This document shows, piece by piece, positions 38,668-51,854 of a stretch of 64,000 nt of DNA. Both the position numbers and the translations under genes were made by a program. Below the pieces are notes generated by a model, which saw only the letters and a list, made by a program, of their open reading frames with translations, was not told the origin of the DNA and did no database searches. This stretch comes from Vitis vinifera. Lineage: Eukaryota; Streptophyta; Magnoliopsida; Vitales; Vitaceae. The first letter of the stretch is position 1. Each line of letters begins with the position of its first letter. The DNA lies in assembly GCF_030704535.1 (NCBI RefSeq), contig NC_081808.1:20448501-20512500 (forward strand), in the 5' to 3' direction.

Positions 38668-39288
38668 ATGTTTGCAACAGCGATCAGGTATTTGGCAAAG
38701 AAACCGAAGCCAAAGCAGAAACCTATAGAGCTAAAAACTCCACCTGAGCAAACTAAAACCCTCACTAGGGTTATATTTGATATAGTAAAGGAGCACGGTC
38801 CTCTCACCATCGCCGACACCTGGGAACATGTCCAGGTAATTCTTCTCTCTCAATCCTCCATTCTTTATTCTTTCCAAACCTAAAACACAGATGCCCTTAT
38901 TTTCCAGTATTTTACTTGTAGCTTTTAAGGTGAAGAAGGATTCCAATTTGTCACATCTTGGTTCCTCAGTGCAGAATCAAAGACCATAACCTTTTATAAG
39001 TGTAGTTGTTGAGTAGATCCTCATATTTTGATTGCACATTTACAAACATTATGAGTATTTGGATGATTAATTCATCTGCAACCTCTGCAGCAAGTTGGGT
39101 TGAGAGGACTGACCAGCAAAAGGCACATGAAGATAGTGCTGAGATGGATGAGGGAGAGGCAGAAGCTCAGGTTAATATGCAACCATGTAGGGCCCCATAA
39201 GCAATTTCTGTACACCACCTGGTTCGCCAAATCCAACGTCAATCAGCCGAAACCTGCAAATGGTTCTTCACTGCCTAAGTTGCCTTGA
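38668..39288 (+). CDS. Small conserved plant protein (121 aa), likely organellar, function not recognised
   Basis: Two exons: 38668-38835 and 39091-39288, GT-AG, phase 0. The N-terminus MFATAIRYLAKKPKPKQKP is basic and lacks acidic residues, as for mitochondrial import. The body reads TLTRVIFDIVKEHGPLTIAD, TWEHVQQVGLRGLTSK and HMKIVLRWMRERQKLRLICN, and then PHKQFLYTTWF. The spacing of helices and the final strand pair looks like a winged-helix fold. A role in the mitochondrial ribosome or other organellar machinery is possible, but I cannot name it. Position opposite a PPR gene is compatible with an organellar role but proves nothing. Confidence 0.75.
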
Positions 39289-40767
39289 ACTCTTATCGAC
39301 TACCAGCTTAGAACCTTGCTCCTATGTCTTGATCAATACCTTTTCTATTGTAATCGTTCCTTTAAAGCTATAGAAAAAATATATATATGAAATGACTTTT
39401 CTTTATCTGTTGGTATTTCTGTTTTATTTTCGTGGAATTGAAGCACTCGTGGAGATATAAATGAGTGTTTGATACTCACTACGTTGATTTCCCAAAGAAA
39501 ATAGTACCATCTTTGACGAATTGGAGGATATTCACCATTGCCCACCTTGCGCGTTTTTTCCAGATATATTAGGGGCAAACACGCCATAGACAAGGCAGAG
39601 AGGCAGAGATGCAGAGACCACTCTCATCTTCTAACAGCCAAACAACCAATTCCTGGAGGGAAGAAAAAGAAAAAAAAAAGTGGTTGAATTATGACAATCT
39701 CTCATATGAGAGCATTATTTCATTTGGTTGAATAAAGGCCTGTGATATTGATTTAAGTCTAATTTTCTCGGAATCACGTCCTATATCAGATACCTAAGCT
39801 GAAGCTTGAAACTATACCATAGAGACCCGGGTGAAGGGTGCAATTCCCAAAAATAACATGAGAATCTTTCATGATGTGAAACTGAGTAGCCCTTTGAGAG
39901 CAATGCAGGCGAATCCTTCTGCAAGGAGAGAGTTTCAACGGATGATGTTACTCGCCCAAATAACCAAATTCATTACTAAGGTTGTTGTCAAGGGATTGAG
40001 AGGAGAGAAGCCTCTAGGGAAAACCTTACAGTTCCATGCCAACTCCATTATATGCTTCTCTTCGATTCTTCCTGCATAAATCTGAAGCTGCAGCACTCGA
40101 GCATTTTTCACCACTTGAAAAGTTTTCTGCTTTTGTTGGTTCACTTTGTTTGCATTGCTCTTTGATAAAATCAAATTCTAAACAGTGTCTCTATGCATTA
40201 CTTGTTTTGTTCGGACAATTCGAAAACCCTCTTAGTTAACAAACATTAGAAAGCACATGATACAGAGTAACATATTTCAAGAGAATTTAAACTGCTGTCT
40301 ATTCAAAACAAAAATAAAAATCTAACAGGCAAACCTAATAGTAAGTACAGCTTTTCTCAAAGGGTAAGGTTTGAATATGTAGTCAGCAGCATGAGATTAA
40401 AACAAAAAACAAAAAACAAAACAAAAAAGGCAAAAACAAAATGAAAAGAAAAAAAACCCCACTGGTGCAGACAATGTGAAGAATATGTGCAGATGATCTT
40501 TTGCTATGAGCATCTCCTTGTAGGTGATTGTGATCTTATAAGCTAGCCACCAGCATTACATTCTCCTACATAGATAATTTCTGGTTCTCTTGGATATGAC
40601 TCTTGCCAGACGGAAGAATGAGAAGAAAAAAACTTTGGGAGATGCTATTAAAAGGAAATTTTTTATTATGGAAATTCTAACCTCCCAAGCAAGTTTACAG
40701 CATTAAGAAGCACACTATGTATAAGCTGAACTGGAAGATTTTCTATATGGAGGCAAAGGCTTTAACT
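39289..40767. other. Intergenic spacer between convergent genes
   Basis: The 3' UTR of the small gene probably ends near 39400. The rest holds short open frames (for example 39831-40079) with no motif I recognise, an A-rich tract near 40400-40460, and the likely 3' UTR of the glycosyltransferase gene up to 40767. Confidence 0.4.
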
Positions 40768-43700
40768 CTACAGTTTTGGGTGACTCTTTGCTTTCTGCAA
40801 CACCTCCTTTAAAACTGTGGCAATCCTATGTGCCATGTGGTGTTCCAAAAACGTTTCTTTTACCTTCTCATATCCTGTCTTTCCCAGGGTAAGCCTTCTA
40901 TGAACATTAGTGGCTAGTGTGACAATGTTTTTTGCAAGAGGAGTGACCCCTTCTTTCCCTGTTGGGTGTAACAAACCTGTTGACCCATTCACTACAATCT
41001 CGGTGGTGCCTCCTGCTGCTGTTCCCTGAATACATGTTTTGACAAACACTAAAATTTATGAAGTTGAATGCCACTCACAATGGAGGACAACCTTAATATG
41101 GTACTCAACACATACTATAAAGTATCAATCAGAAGGCCTCAAACAAAAACAACCAAAAATTAAAAGGAAAAGTCCATTCATTACCAATACAGGTAGCTGA
41201 AATGCCATGGCTTCAATGGTTATCCTTCCAAAGCACTCTCCTCGTGCCTGCAAAGAAGAAAAAGAATATTATGAAACAACTTCTCCATCGTTGAGGCATC
41301 TTTATCTATATGGGTTGTTGGTAACAATGTTGGCTTACAAACTTATGCTGGTAAACTGAAAACAATTAAAACAAGTGCAGAGACAATAAATCAAAGGGGA
41401 TGTGCAAAGGAAAAGAAAGAAAAAGTGAAGTACAATAAAATCAACAGAATGCTAAAGCAGAGGGGAACCTGCCTGGGAATTCTGAACAAGAACATCAATG
41501 GCAGCTAGGTAAGGGGCCACTGTCAGCGTTTTATTTACAAAGTGAACACGATCTTGAATCTTTTTTACTCTTACAAAATCACGCAGTTGTGACTCAAACT
41601 TGGGCTGAGCAGTCATGTCACTTCCCACAATTACTGCATGCATTGATGGAACCCTCAATTTCTTTTGTATAATCAATTGCAAGCTCTCATAGAAGGATTG
41701 CAGAAATAAATCCTGGCCTTTTCCACGTGAAACACCTGAAATTATGTATACTTTTAGTGTTCCCAAGATATAATTGTACAAGATACTAGCACAAACATGA
41801 TACTTTAAGGCATGATAGCATTAGCAATAGATACTTTATGTATCTATTAAGTGCAATGATGAGTGAGAATTGTAAAATGTGAGGACAGTTTCAAAATACA
41901 GTCTACAGCATATTGCTTCAACTGGTAGAAATTGCAAACATGTGGTTTTGGGCAAGCATGTTAACCAAATAAGCTGCAATAGCTGAACTCAACTACAACT
42001 GTACCAGACCAAAACGTTCATTCTAGATATGGAAAGGATTATAATGATTGAGCATTAGCAAAGTGAATGAAAACCAAAACATAAATCGGCAATGTGAAAT
42101 GCATACTGTTTATCATTGCAAAGAGTACATCTTCATCCCGAACTCCAAGAGACTCCCGAACATGTTCACGCAAAACCCTTTTTGCCACACTATCTTCAGC
42201 AATGTCCATGAGGTCCTTGCTATTGCCAAGGTGAACCACATAGGTATCAGGCATTTTAATCCTGCAAAGTGGAAATGAGTAAAAGTTTTAAAAATCCTCA
42301 GTTATCAAACATTGGTATGTTAGATTTGGACATACAAACAATGATTACTAATCAAACATATACTCTTACACTAGGTTGTAATCTTCCCTTGTTGCACATT
42401 GCTAGCTAGGAGAACATAGAAGAAAATCATAGTTCTAAGGAAACACTGCACAACTTTGAGAAAGTCAATCTAACTAAAAGTTTTAAGGACATATATATCA
42501 AAGATAAGGTCTTCAAAGTCTTAATTTCACCCAATTTATATAAACCATAAGCATTGAAGGACCTGTACATTCACTACAAAATACTACTTTTCTTATCTTA
42601 GATCAATATGCCACAAAGCATATCAAAATGGAAATTGCAACTAAGAGCAGCAATATAAGAGCCACATCAAGAAACACACATGGTCATGCACAGACCAACA
42701 CACACAACAATCACACACATGCACACACTCACACAGAGACACACACTTGCAGATACCTCAAATAATCTCTAGTTCCGGTTTTCCAGTACTCTGCTGCTAC
42801 ATGTGAATCAATCATAGCGGCAGCAACCAGAGGGAGGTGCCTGACATACTCTAATTGGAAATAATGGCCTTGTATTTCATGAATCCACCACAACACTTTT
42901 GGAAGAACGTGAGGGACATTTTCCTTCAGGACATCATCCAGCCATTTTCCAGCCATGACAGTGTTTAAAACAAGCAAATCAGCTTTTAAAGCTCTGTTTA
43001 TAGCTTCTCGACCCTTTGCAGGCAAAACCTAACAACGTATGGACAACAATAGTTAGAAGCCAGATTCATAAGTTACAAAGAAAACCTACCAACCCACCAA
43101 AATAAAGGAAAAGGCAAATTAAGCAACATAGAAAAACCAGATATGTACAGACTCAAGTTCAAATTTTACCATGACTCCCAAGAAGATAAAAGTGTCTCTG
43201 CAGGCCATACCATCCCAAACCAAGATTAAAATGGCAAGCATCAAAAGTGTGAGCTTGGCACAATGCCAAACAGTCATCTGGAATAACTTCAAACAGAAGG
43301 CAAAAAAGCCTGAAGAAACTCCGTTGTAAACGTTTTTTTCTTACACCATTTTGAGAAGTACAACGTCAAAAGTCATTTAGAATTCTGTAACAGAGTTTGC
43401 AATTTTCATTTTAGATGTATTTTTATACCTTTTCACTTTTTTGAAATTCCAAGCTACCTTTTATTGTAATCAAATGATTTAAAGACCATGTTAGGCTTTT
43501 TGAAGTTAAATTCATCTATAATGTTTCATTTGGTGTTGTCAAAATAGAAATTCTAGTAATAATATACAGAAGAGATTTAATGTTCAACATATCAATGATT
43601 TCCCTCTCCCGCTGGCAATATGGACCATAACAAACAATCCTGCCTATTAAAGAGAACCCAGTGTGAACCTTTTAATGGTTAATCAAAATACCAAAATAAT

Positions 43701-46700
43701 AATAATAATAATAATAATAACAACAATTTTCAAGAGTTAAGAAAAGATAACTGAAATAATAATTCCCAAGAATTAAGAAAAGATAATAAAACTCTTAGAA
43801 GCACACTAACCCAGTTCATAAATTGGCAATTTGACAAAATGAAATTTACATCACCTGTACTCCTCGGTGTTGCATTTTATTCTCCAAACTGTATATCACT
43901 TCATCTGTTTCTGATGGTTTATGGTTTGTAATCCAACAAACTTCAGCGCCAACACTTCTTAACAGAAATGCTAGCTCCATCAATAATAGCGGGCCACCTG
44001 TGAAGGAAACAAAAAATAAGAACTCCAAATGAAGGAGAATGAGAAAGCAAAAGTATAAGAAGAAGAAAGATATATTAAGCATATGCTTCAGAGACAAAGA
44101 AAAAGTTGTTATAGACATCAGACTTTGAAAACAAGAGAGAAAGAATGAGAGAGACAGAGAGATCTATAGCTGTTGGTGTCATTTATTTCCTATTGAGAAA
44201 CTTGTCTTCTGCCCTCAGCAGAATTATGTATTAACACAGCATGTTCAAACCAACATTTTTCTGCACTTTTCTTTCCCTTTATACTAATTTCTATTATGAT
44301 ATAAATAAATGAAAAAAAAAAAAAAAACTACTCAAGACTTAAATACTGTCTTGGTAAGTAACTGATCCTTTGTGGTTAAAGTCGGGAGTTCCACCCTCGA
44401 AAGAATTTAAAGTTCCCAAAAGGAGAACTATATGGAAAAGAAGCATTTTTTGATGCATCAACACTTGTCTGTCTATTCATTAATTTTTTCATGCAAGGAA
44501 AATGACATAGTGAAAGGGTCTTCTCTGAAACGGTTGCAATCATTATTAAATGACAAAAAAAGTATTACTTCCTTCCATGTATATCGATATATTCGATCTA
44601 GTGAAGTTACCACTTGATCCATTTATGGAGCAACATTTCATCCCAAACACTAGGAATACTTGACAGAGTAATCCTAGGCTATATCCAAACCAAACTATAT
44701 TATCATGCATATATTTCCAAAAATTTCAAAATTCAAATGACGTTTGTTATACTGCTTCTTTACTACTATGATACCCAAACTCTCCAACTTTACTTAGCGT
44801 ATCTATGTCGACACAACATGACGTGGGTGTGGATGTGAGATCCTTGTTTGTTTCTCTTACTTGGCTTTGAATATGGCTGTTTGACTTTGACTATTTTTTT
44901 TCAACCTCCTTAATAGATCATTACATTGAAAAAGAGAGGATTTAGCGGTAATGAAGAAAAGGTAAAGATTAAAAATTAAAAAATAGAGGTTATTATCAAT
45001 ATATACTCTTTTCAATTAATTTCTAATTGGTTTTTCCTTTTTGTCCTTTTATTATGTCATATCCATGTATCCATATCTAAAATTTAAATTCCTTTTAGCT
45101 GGTTCCTTGCATCCTAAATTTTGGAGTTAAAAATATCCAACTCCTAAGGATGTACCCACACTTGACACATGTGGCCAAGTCCAAGCAGCATAGCTTCTTT
45201 AGAAGTTCAAGACTGCTGAGCAGTGCAAATTTTTTTGTTGCCTCCACAAAGCACCTCCCTTTTATCAAGTTGGGTTTCAATGGCTTCCATCATTTTGTGA
45301 AGGTAAACAAGCATGGACACAAAATATATCCCACCACTCTGTTAAACTTCATATATTCCAGATAGGCACCCCTGTATTCAATTTATAATTGTCACCAACA
45401 CCTTAACGAAGAAAAGGACATTGAAAAAGAAAGGATTTAGCGGTAACGCAGAAAAGGTAAAGATTAAAAAATTAAAAAATAGAAGTTATTATCAAAATAC
45501 CCTTACTCTTTTCAATTAGTTTCTAATTGGTTTTTCCTTTTTGTCCTTTTTTTATGTCATATCCATGTATCCATATCTAAAATTTAAATTCCTTTTTTAG
45601 CTGGTTCCTTGCATCCTAAATTTTGGAGTTAAAAATATCCAACTCCTAAGGATGTACCCACACCTGACACATGTGGCCAAGTCCAAGCAGCATAGCTTCT
45701 TTAGAAGTTCAAGACTGCTGAGCAGTGCAAATTTTTTTGTTGCCTCCACAAGGCACCTCCCTTTTATCAAGTTGGGTTTCAATGGCTTCCATCATTTTGT
45801 GAAGGTAAACAAGCATGGACACAAAATATATCCCACCACTTCCGTTAAAACTTCATCTATTCCAGATAGGCACCCCCGTATTCAATTTATAATTGCCACC
45901 AATACCCTAACTCTGCAGGCTATGAGATATTAAAGGGGAGGTTATTTTTTGGCATTTTACATTTTTTTTACTTACATGATATTTGGCGGACATCTAGTAC
46001 CCATAGTAAATGGAAACACGACAAAATGGGAGAACATGCTAATAAAGCAGCCTATAATCCTGAAATCACTATATTCCACATAAAACCGTTAAAACACATT
46101 CCATGAACATCTTTCTGTGTTCATAACTAATACTTCTATTGGATTATATATGAAAATAAAGACAAACACATGGCTAAAATAAGTCATACTTACAAACCAG
46201 AAGCCTTTGTCAGATCAGACAAATGAGAAACAGGAAAAAAAACAACATAGATTCACTGAAAATGAAACCTGATAAAATGTGATGACACGCCAATGCATCC
46301 AGCACATTATCTTGACATCAATTTTTCTCAAATAATAGTTAAAACACATTTCGTGGACTTTTTTTGCATTAACAATTCCATTGAATTAGATACAATAAAT
46401 AGCTATCAAAAATAAAATAAAATAAAAATTTTGAATTAGATACAACAACAAAAAAAACACATGCCAGGCTAAATGGTTCATCCTAACGAACAGAAATACT
46501 TTGTTAAACAGACACAGTACATAAAACAGTACGGATTCATCATAAAAAAAAAAACCGACAAATTGTATCTAATCCAGCAGCCTATTATCTTTACTTGTCA
46601 CCTGGATGGCAGTTAAAAGACCTTCCCTGAAAGTATTCTTCTTGAATATTTCTGTTGAATTAGCTACGTAAGACAACACAGACATGAGCTGGCTAACACA

Positions 46701-47676
46701 ATTCGCCCTGATAAATTGGAAGCCTAAGTTTCATGTGCTTCTTATCCATTAACTGCTTCCATATTTAGCTTTAGTGTATATTTTACTGTCTGGACATCAA
46801 AATAAATAATTTATTAATAACTTCCATTGAAATGTGCAGAACATCGGGTTGGAGTGCATCGCCGACAGTCCTACTAACATGCTCACCATACAATTACACC
46901 TTTTTAACTTACTGAGATTGTATTAGTTAATGACAATTGCAAGTAAAATTACCCTCCAATGAAATCCACATTTAATGAATAAATAGCCCAACAACTAGTG
47001 TAGTAACCCTCACTCCATTTCCAGGGAAAAACAGAGGAAAATTAAGAACATTAGGTCATTACACTTCCAAGTTAAACATCAACCAAATTTAATCCTCAAA
47101 TCAATGGTTCACACACAAGCATAATAAGCGCCTCCCTAATAATGGAGAAAGCATATGAAAACTACAAGTATACAAAATCAATCGAACCTCTCGGTGTTTT
47201 TGTGCTGTTCCGGAGTCCAACAAAGGAAAAAGAAATAAACAAAGAAAGAAAAATATAACCTCGAATAAATGGCTCTGTCTTTCTGAGTACGAACAATTAA
47301 ATAAGACTCAAAACCACAACAATTGCTTATACTTTCTTACATCTTCTCAGCAAGAAAAAGGAGGAGCAAACAGTTAATCGTTTCAAAAACGCATGAACAC
47401 CGACAATTCAGGAGATTCAAGAATGTTACCTGAAAGAGAGAGCTCGTGCGAAACCAGAAGAACTCGCTTCGACTTCATGAAAGAGAGTGGGCTTGGAGCG
47501 GCCCCAAACTGCGGCAACGGTTCGAACCGCTTAACCCCGGCGTCGGAATGGCGATCGCAGGAAATGGAAGGGGCTCTCTTGATGAGGAAAACGACGGTGG
47601 GGACGGAGAAGAAGAAAACGAGAGCGAAGAGGAATTTCTTGCGAAGAGAAAACCGTGGAGCGGAGTGTCTCGCCAT
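40768..47676 (-). CDS. GT4-family glycosyltransferase, type II membrane protein, complete, seven exons
   Basis: Exons: 47676-47430, 43997-43855, 43028-42757, 42261-42107, 41735-41473, 41247-41185 and 41025-40768, joined in frame to 466 residues. Residues about 14-33 (KFLFALVFFFSVPTVVFLIK) form one membrane anchor after a short basic N-terminus, as in Golgi type II enzymes. An N-terminal donor fold begins VLLVSHELSLSGGPLLLMEL. The C-terminal GT-B half has VSRGKGQD, IVGSDM and the nucleotide-sugar binding E-x7-E region ARGECFGRITIEAMAF, followed by GTAAGGTTEIVVNG, typical of glycosyltransferase group 1. It resembles the Arabidopsis pair I recall as At1g75420/At1g19710; donor and acceptor are unknown to me. 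Intron 5 seems to use a GC donor (CAG|GCAGGT). The 5' UTR has AAACCCTAGC just before the ATG. Confidence 0.92.
44923..45910. repeat. Tandem duplication (two copies, about 495-502 bp each) in intron 1 of the GT4 gene
   Basis: The block starting TTGAAAAAGAGAGGATTTAGCGGTAA (44926) recurs at 45421 with only scattered substitutions and small indels. Both copies share AGCTGGTTCCTTGCATCC, CACATGTGGCCAAGTCC and GCAAATTTTTTTGTTGCC. Similar 61-codon frames in both copies are by-products of the duplication. Confidence 0.9.
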
Positions 47677-50631
47677 AGCTAGGGTTTGCGAATAAGAGAT
47701 TCTCCCTCACAGGTCTCGACCTTTTAGGGTAAGGAGTTGCGGTTGAGAGTGGGAAGTCGTGAACGTCTGGCTTTGGAGGTTCGACACTTGTAAAGAGATT
47801 TTGGGCTTTTGTAGACTCTGGCAATCGCCACTGACAGCGGTGCTTGAGGTAATGAACCCCAATATTACAGCATCTTTGCTTGTTTTCATCCAGTCCCAGA
47901 GAGTGGTCACGCAGCCAGCTCGGCCGTTTATTTCAGTCGACGCTCACGACGACGAATGGAAACGAATGAGAAATTAAAAGGAATAGCTTTATATACTGCA
48001 CGCGGGAGGAGTTTGGGCGGTGACTTCACTTCCACTGCTATTGTCCTTTTATATTATAGAAAAACAATTAAAAAGGAAGAGATAATATTTATATTAAAAA
48101 TAAATAATTTTAATGTATTAAAAATTATATTTCATTTTGAGATTTTTATTATAAATTTTTTATATGAAAAGCGTATGATATAAGAAATAATTTAAAATAT
48201 TGTTGAATAATATTTTTACTCAACAGATTTCTTGTTTATAAAAGATGGAGGTCTATTTTATTCATTTTAATCAAATAACTTAAAAAAAAAATGTAATATC
48301 TTATAAAATAATTCTTTTGTAGTTTCTGAAAAAAAAAATCAAATAATTAGCTGTTAAAATACAAGTTAATTTAAAAAAAATATATATATTTTTTCTGTTT
48401 TAGTATATTTTCTTAAATTTGTGTTTAAAAAACTGTTTTTAAGTTAAATAACAAAAAAACATTTTTTTATTGTTTTATAAAAATAAGTGTATCTAGCAAC
48501 TTGTTTTTAAAAATAATTTTTTTGTTTTAATTTTATAAAAACATTACAAATTTAATTTATATAATATAAATTTAATTTAATTCAAATTTTATTAAAAATG
48601 AAAATTGTTTTATAACTATAAATAAATTTTAAAATAAATAGTTTTTAGTAAAATATGAATAAAAATATTATAATAAAATCATAAATTATATTTTTTATAA
48701 AAATATATACTATTTTAGTACATGTTCAAAACATAAATATATTAACATATTCGTAAATTTTTTTGGTTAAAAATCATTAATAATAATTTAATTAAAATAA
48801 TAATTTTTAACAATATTTTAATGTAAATAAGTTAAGTTTTTCATTTCATATACACATTTAATTTTGAATTACGAATATAATTTTCAAGAATGTTTTCATT
48901 TATTCTACAATTAATTAGATCGGTTTTTTGAATTCAAAATTATTCTTAATAATTAAGAAACTAAAAAATTTATTAAATAATTTAAACTATTAATTATTTC
49001 TTACTTAATTTATAATTTATTTATCTAAATTCAAAAAATATAGTTGTATACTTGTACATTAAAATCATAGCTCATAATATATCATTTTTTTATCTATAAT
49101 TTTTTTTAATAATTAGATCTATTTTTTTAATTTCAAATTATTTTTAAAAATAGTTAAACACATAAATAAATTCAATACAAAGTGTCACTTGGTTTGAAAA
49201 TGTGAATTTAAAGGCTAATTAATTAAAAAAATCAATGGTAAAATCATGACTCATAATATATTATTTTTTATCTATTATTATTTTTAATGATTAGATTTTT
49301 TTTAATTTCAAATTATTTTTAAAAATTGAGTTAAACACATAAATAAATTCAATGCAAAGTGTTACTTGGTTTGAAAATCTACATTTAAAGGCTAATTAAT
49401 TAAGAAATCACCCCATGGGTGAATTAGGTTTTTTAAAACTTTTAACAACACATTAAATTTAAACAAAATATAGATTAGTAAATGTAAAGAAACAGGGGAT
49501 AAATGATGCAAACTTAAGATGTATAATGATTTGGTAATCTTTGCCCATATTTGCTCTCCTTAAACTCTCACCGAATCAAATGAGAGTTTCACTAACTTGA
49601 AGCTTTAATTAAATTTTCAAACCTTTACACTTAGATTTTATGACTTCAATGTGCACTACAAGTTCCTTTCAAGTATAACATCAACTTGAAGCTAAACACT
49701 CATAACCTTACTTCAATAACTATGAATGAAAACACTCATAGGCTAACTCAATAAATAAACAAATATAATGAAAACTAAGAGGAAAAACAAAAGTGTAATA
49801 GAAAATTTTGCAAACGAGGTTTAATGCACTTGAAAAGAATATGAGAGTTTTTTCATGAGAAATAAGTACGTAAGAAGACAATAGCAAATGTTCTCTATAC
49901 AATAAATGAAACGAAACTCTCTATTTATAGGTTTTTAACTTCAAATACAAAAGCAAACACGGTTGAATTTTGGTTCAATTGATTGATTATTCATTAAACA
50001 TTAATTTAAAAATCTATTTTTAAATCACATGACTAAATAGACTTTTAATTTCATTGAATACTAATTTGTTTTTGTATCAGACAATCAAGCTTGATGTAAT
50101 AATTTTTTGTTATTAAATTCTAAAAATAAATTACCATCGCTATTTTTAAAATTAGCTCTAAAATATATGTGCCATCAAACATACCCTAATATTTTGAAAA
50201 AATATGCATGAAAGGGCTTTCATTTTTGTTCTTGCCACATTAGCAATAATATGTGTAAATAAAAAATTAAAGAGTGGGGTGGTGGAGTCAAGAATTTGAG
50301 GAAATGTGAGGGGAAGAAAACAAAGAGGTAAAAGGAAATAAAATTTTTTAAAATATATTTAAAATTAATAAATTATTTTATATATTATAATAAACTCATT
50401 TAATTCATTTTAATCATTCTTTAAATAATTTAAAAATATGTAATTTTTTTTATTAATTTTAATTATATTTATTTTTTATGTTATTCATAATAAAACCAAA
50501 CATTAAAAAATCACTTTTCTATATTTTTTTCCTCTTAATAATTTTTGGAAATCAAGCATACTTTAAGGTCATTAAAAACATTGTGTGGTTTTTCATCACT
50601 ACGACGTCATTACGGGAAGTGATAATTTCAA
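47677..50631. other. GT4 promoter followed by AT-rich DNA with a tandem duplication and TE-like sequence
   Basis: The GT4 promoter lies at 47677-48050. From 48060 on, the DNA is strongly AT-rich. A duplication of about 180 bp repeats at 49066-49235 and 49243-49412 (CACATAAATAAATTCAAT, ACTTGGTTTGAAAAT, AAAGGCTAATTAATTAA). From 49420 to about 50060 there is LTR-like sequence with a minus-strand TATA element (CTATAAATAGAGAG complement near 49918). Its boundaries are not clear. No gene is supported. Confidence 0.45.
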
Positions 50632-50745
50632 GAGTTTAAGACCAAAATAATTTATTTGTAAAAAAAAATGGTAAGAATAGTATCCATTTCAAAATATTTG
50701 TCAAAGTAATCTTCTTTATCCACGTAAGCATCCACATGGATTTTA
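50632..50745 (+). repeat. Left terminal inverted repeat of the MULE
   Basis: Aligned by eye to the complement of 60575-60688 with small gaps. It contains GAGTTTAAGACCAAAATAA, an A-run, TTTCAAAATATTTGTCAAAG and ATCCACGTAAGCATCCA. Confidence 0.65.
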
Positions 50746-50749
50746 AGTG

Positions 50750-51235
50750 TAAAAAACCACCGTTGGTGATTGTAGTTTTAAAACTTACAAAAATATCCTT
50801 AAAACCGCAGTTACAAACTGTGGTTTTACAATTTCTCTTAGAACCACATTTACTAACTGTGGTTTTAAAAGAAATATCCTTAAAACCACAGTTACAAATT
50901 ATGGTTTTACAATTTTCCTTAAAACCACAGTTAGTAACTGTGGTTTTACATTTAATGGTGTTGTAATTTAAATATTATTTTAAAAATATTTTTTTATCAA
51001 AATAACCATAAAACCACAGTTAGTAACTATAGTTTTACAATTATTTTTAACCCACATCTATTTTAATGGTGTTGTAATTTTAATATTATTTTTAAAATAT
51101 TTTTTTATCAAAATAACCATAAAACCACAGTTAGTAATTGTGGTTTTAAAAATGTTATAAAACCCACAGTCACAGATTGTGGTTTTATAATTTTCTTTAA
51201 AACCACAGTCACAGACTGTGGTTTTACAATTTTCA
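50750..51235. repeat. Array of nine palindromes (AACCACAGTTA...TAACTGTGGTT) beside the left TIR
   Basis: Nine near-palindromes of 26-28 bases built on AACCACAG and its complement CTGTGGTT occur at about 50755, 50803, 50841, 50880, 50921, 51005, 51118, 51160 and 51198. Spacers vary. A 75-bp stretch containing TTAATGGTGTTGTAATTT and ATCAAAATAACCATA is itself duplicated (50954-51005 and 51061-51118). The central variants (TTAGTAA, TCACAGA) differ, as if arms are conserved and loops drift. Confidence 0.85.
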
Positions 51236-51854
51236 CAAATATTTTTAAGGAGAACTCATGTGTAAAAAAGTATGGGATTTTAGAACTTTGCTTTTCACAA
51301 ATTTTTTCGTTACGACTGTTTTAAAATATATATATTATCTTTATTTTTTCATATTTTCCTTGAAAATTTGAGGAAATAATTTGGTCTACATGCATTCCCA
51401 TAAAAATTTATATATTTATGGTAAATAAAATATTTATTTGTTTTACGAATATTTTCACATATGAATTAAAGAAAATTATTTATTCATATTATTTTTAAAT
51501 TTTAAAATAACTAAAGAAATTGTTTATATTATTTTGAAATTCTATATTTTCATACGAAAATTAATGTCAATGATTATGATTTTAGGTTATTTCTTATTAA
51601 GTATGATTTGAACTTATGTCTTGGTTAAAATGTATAATTTTTTAATTATATGAAAGAAAAATAGGTAATGGTTGTAATAATTTATTTAGTTAGAATTTCT
51701 TTCATTTAGACTTTAGGATGCATTTGAGTTTTATTTGTTTAAATTATCAAGGAAACATGTGAATAACATAACATCACTAATTTGAATTAACACTTTATAT
51801 AACCTTAAATGTATAAACCAAAGTATAATAGTTCTACAAACATGAAAAAAGATC

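Noticed and set aside
45150..45933. Pair of similar small ORFs on both strands
   Set aside because: Their similarity comes from the intronic tandem duplication; no protein family and no splice or promoter support.
50736..50966. Small ORF with repeated VVL/KPQL residues
   Set aside because: It is a translation of the palindrome array; codon content follows the repeat and no protein family fits.
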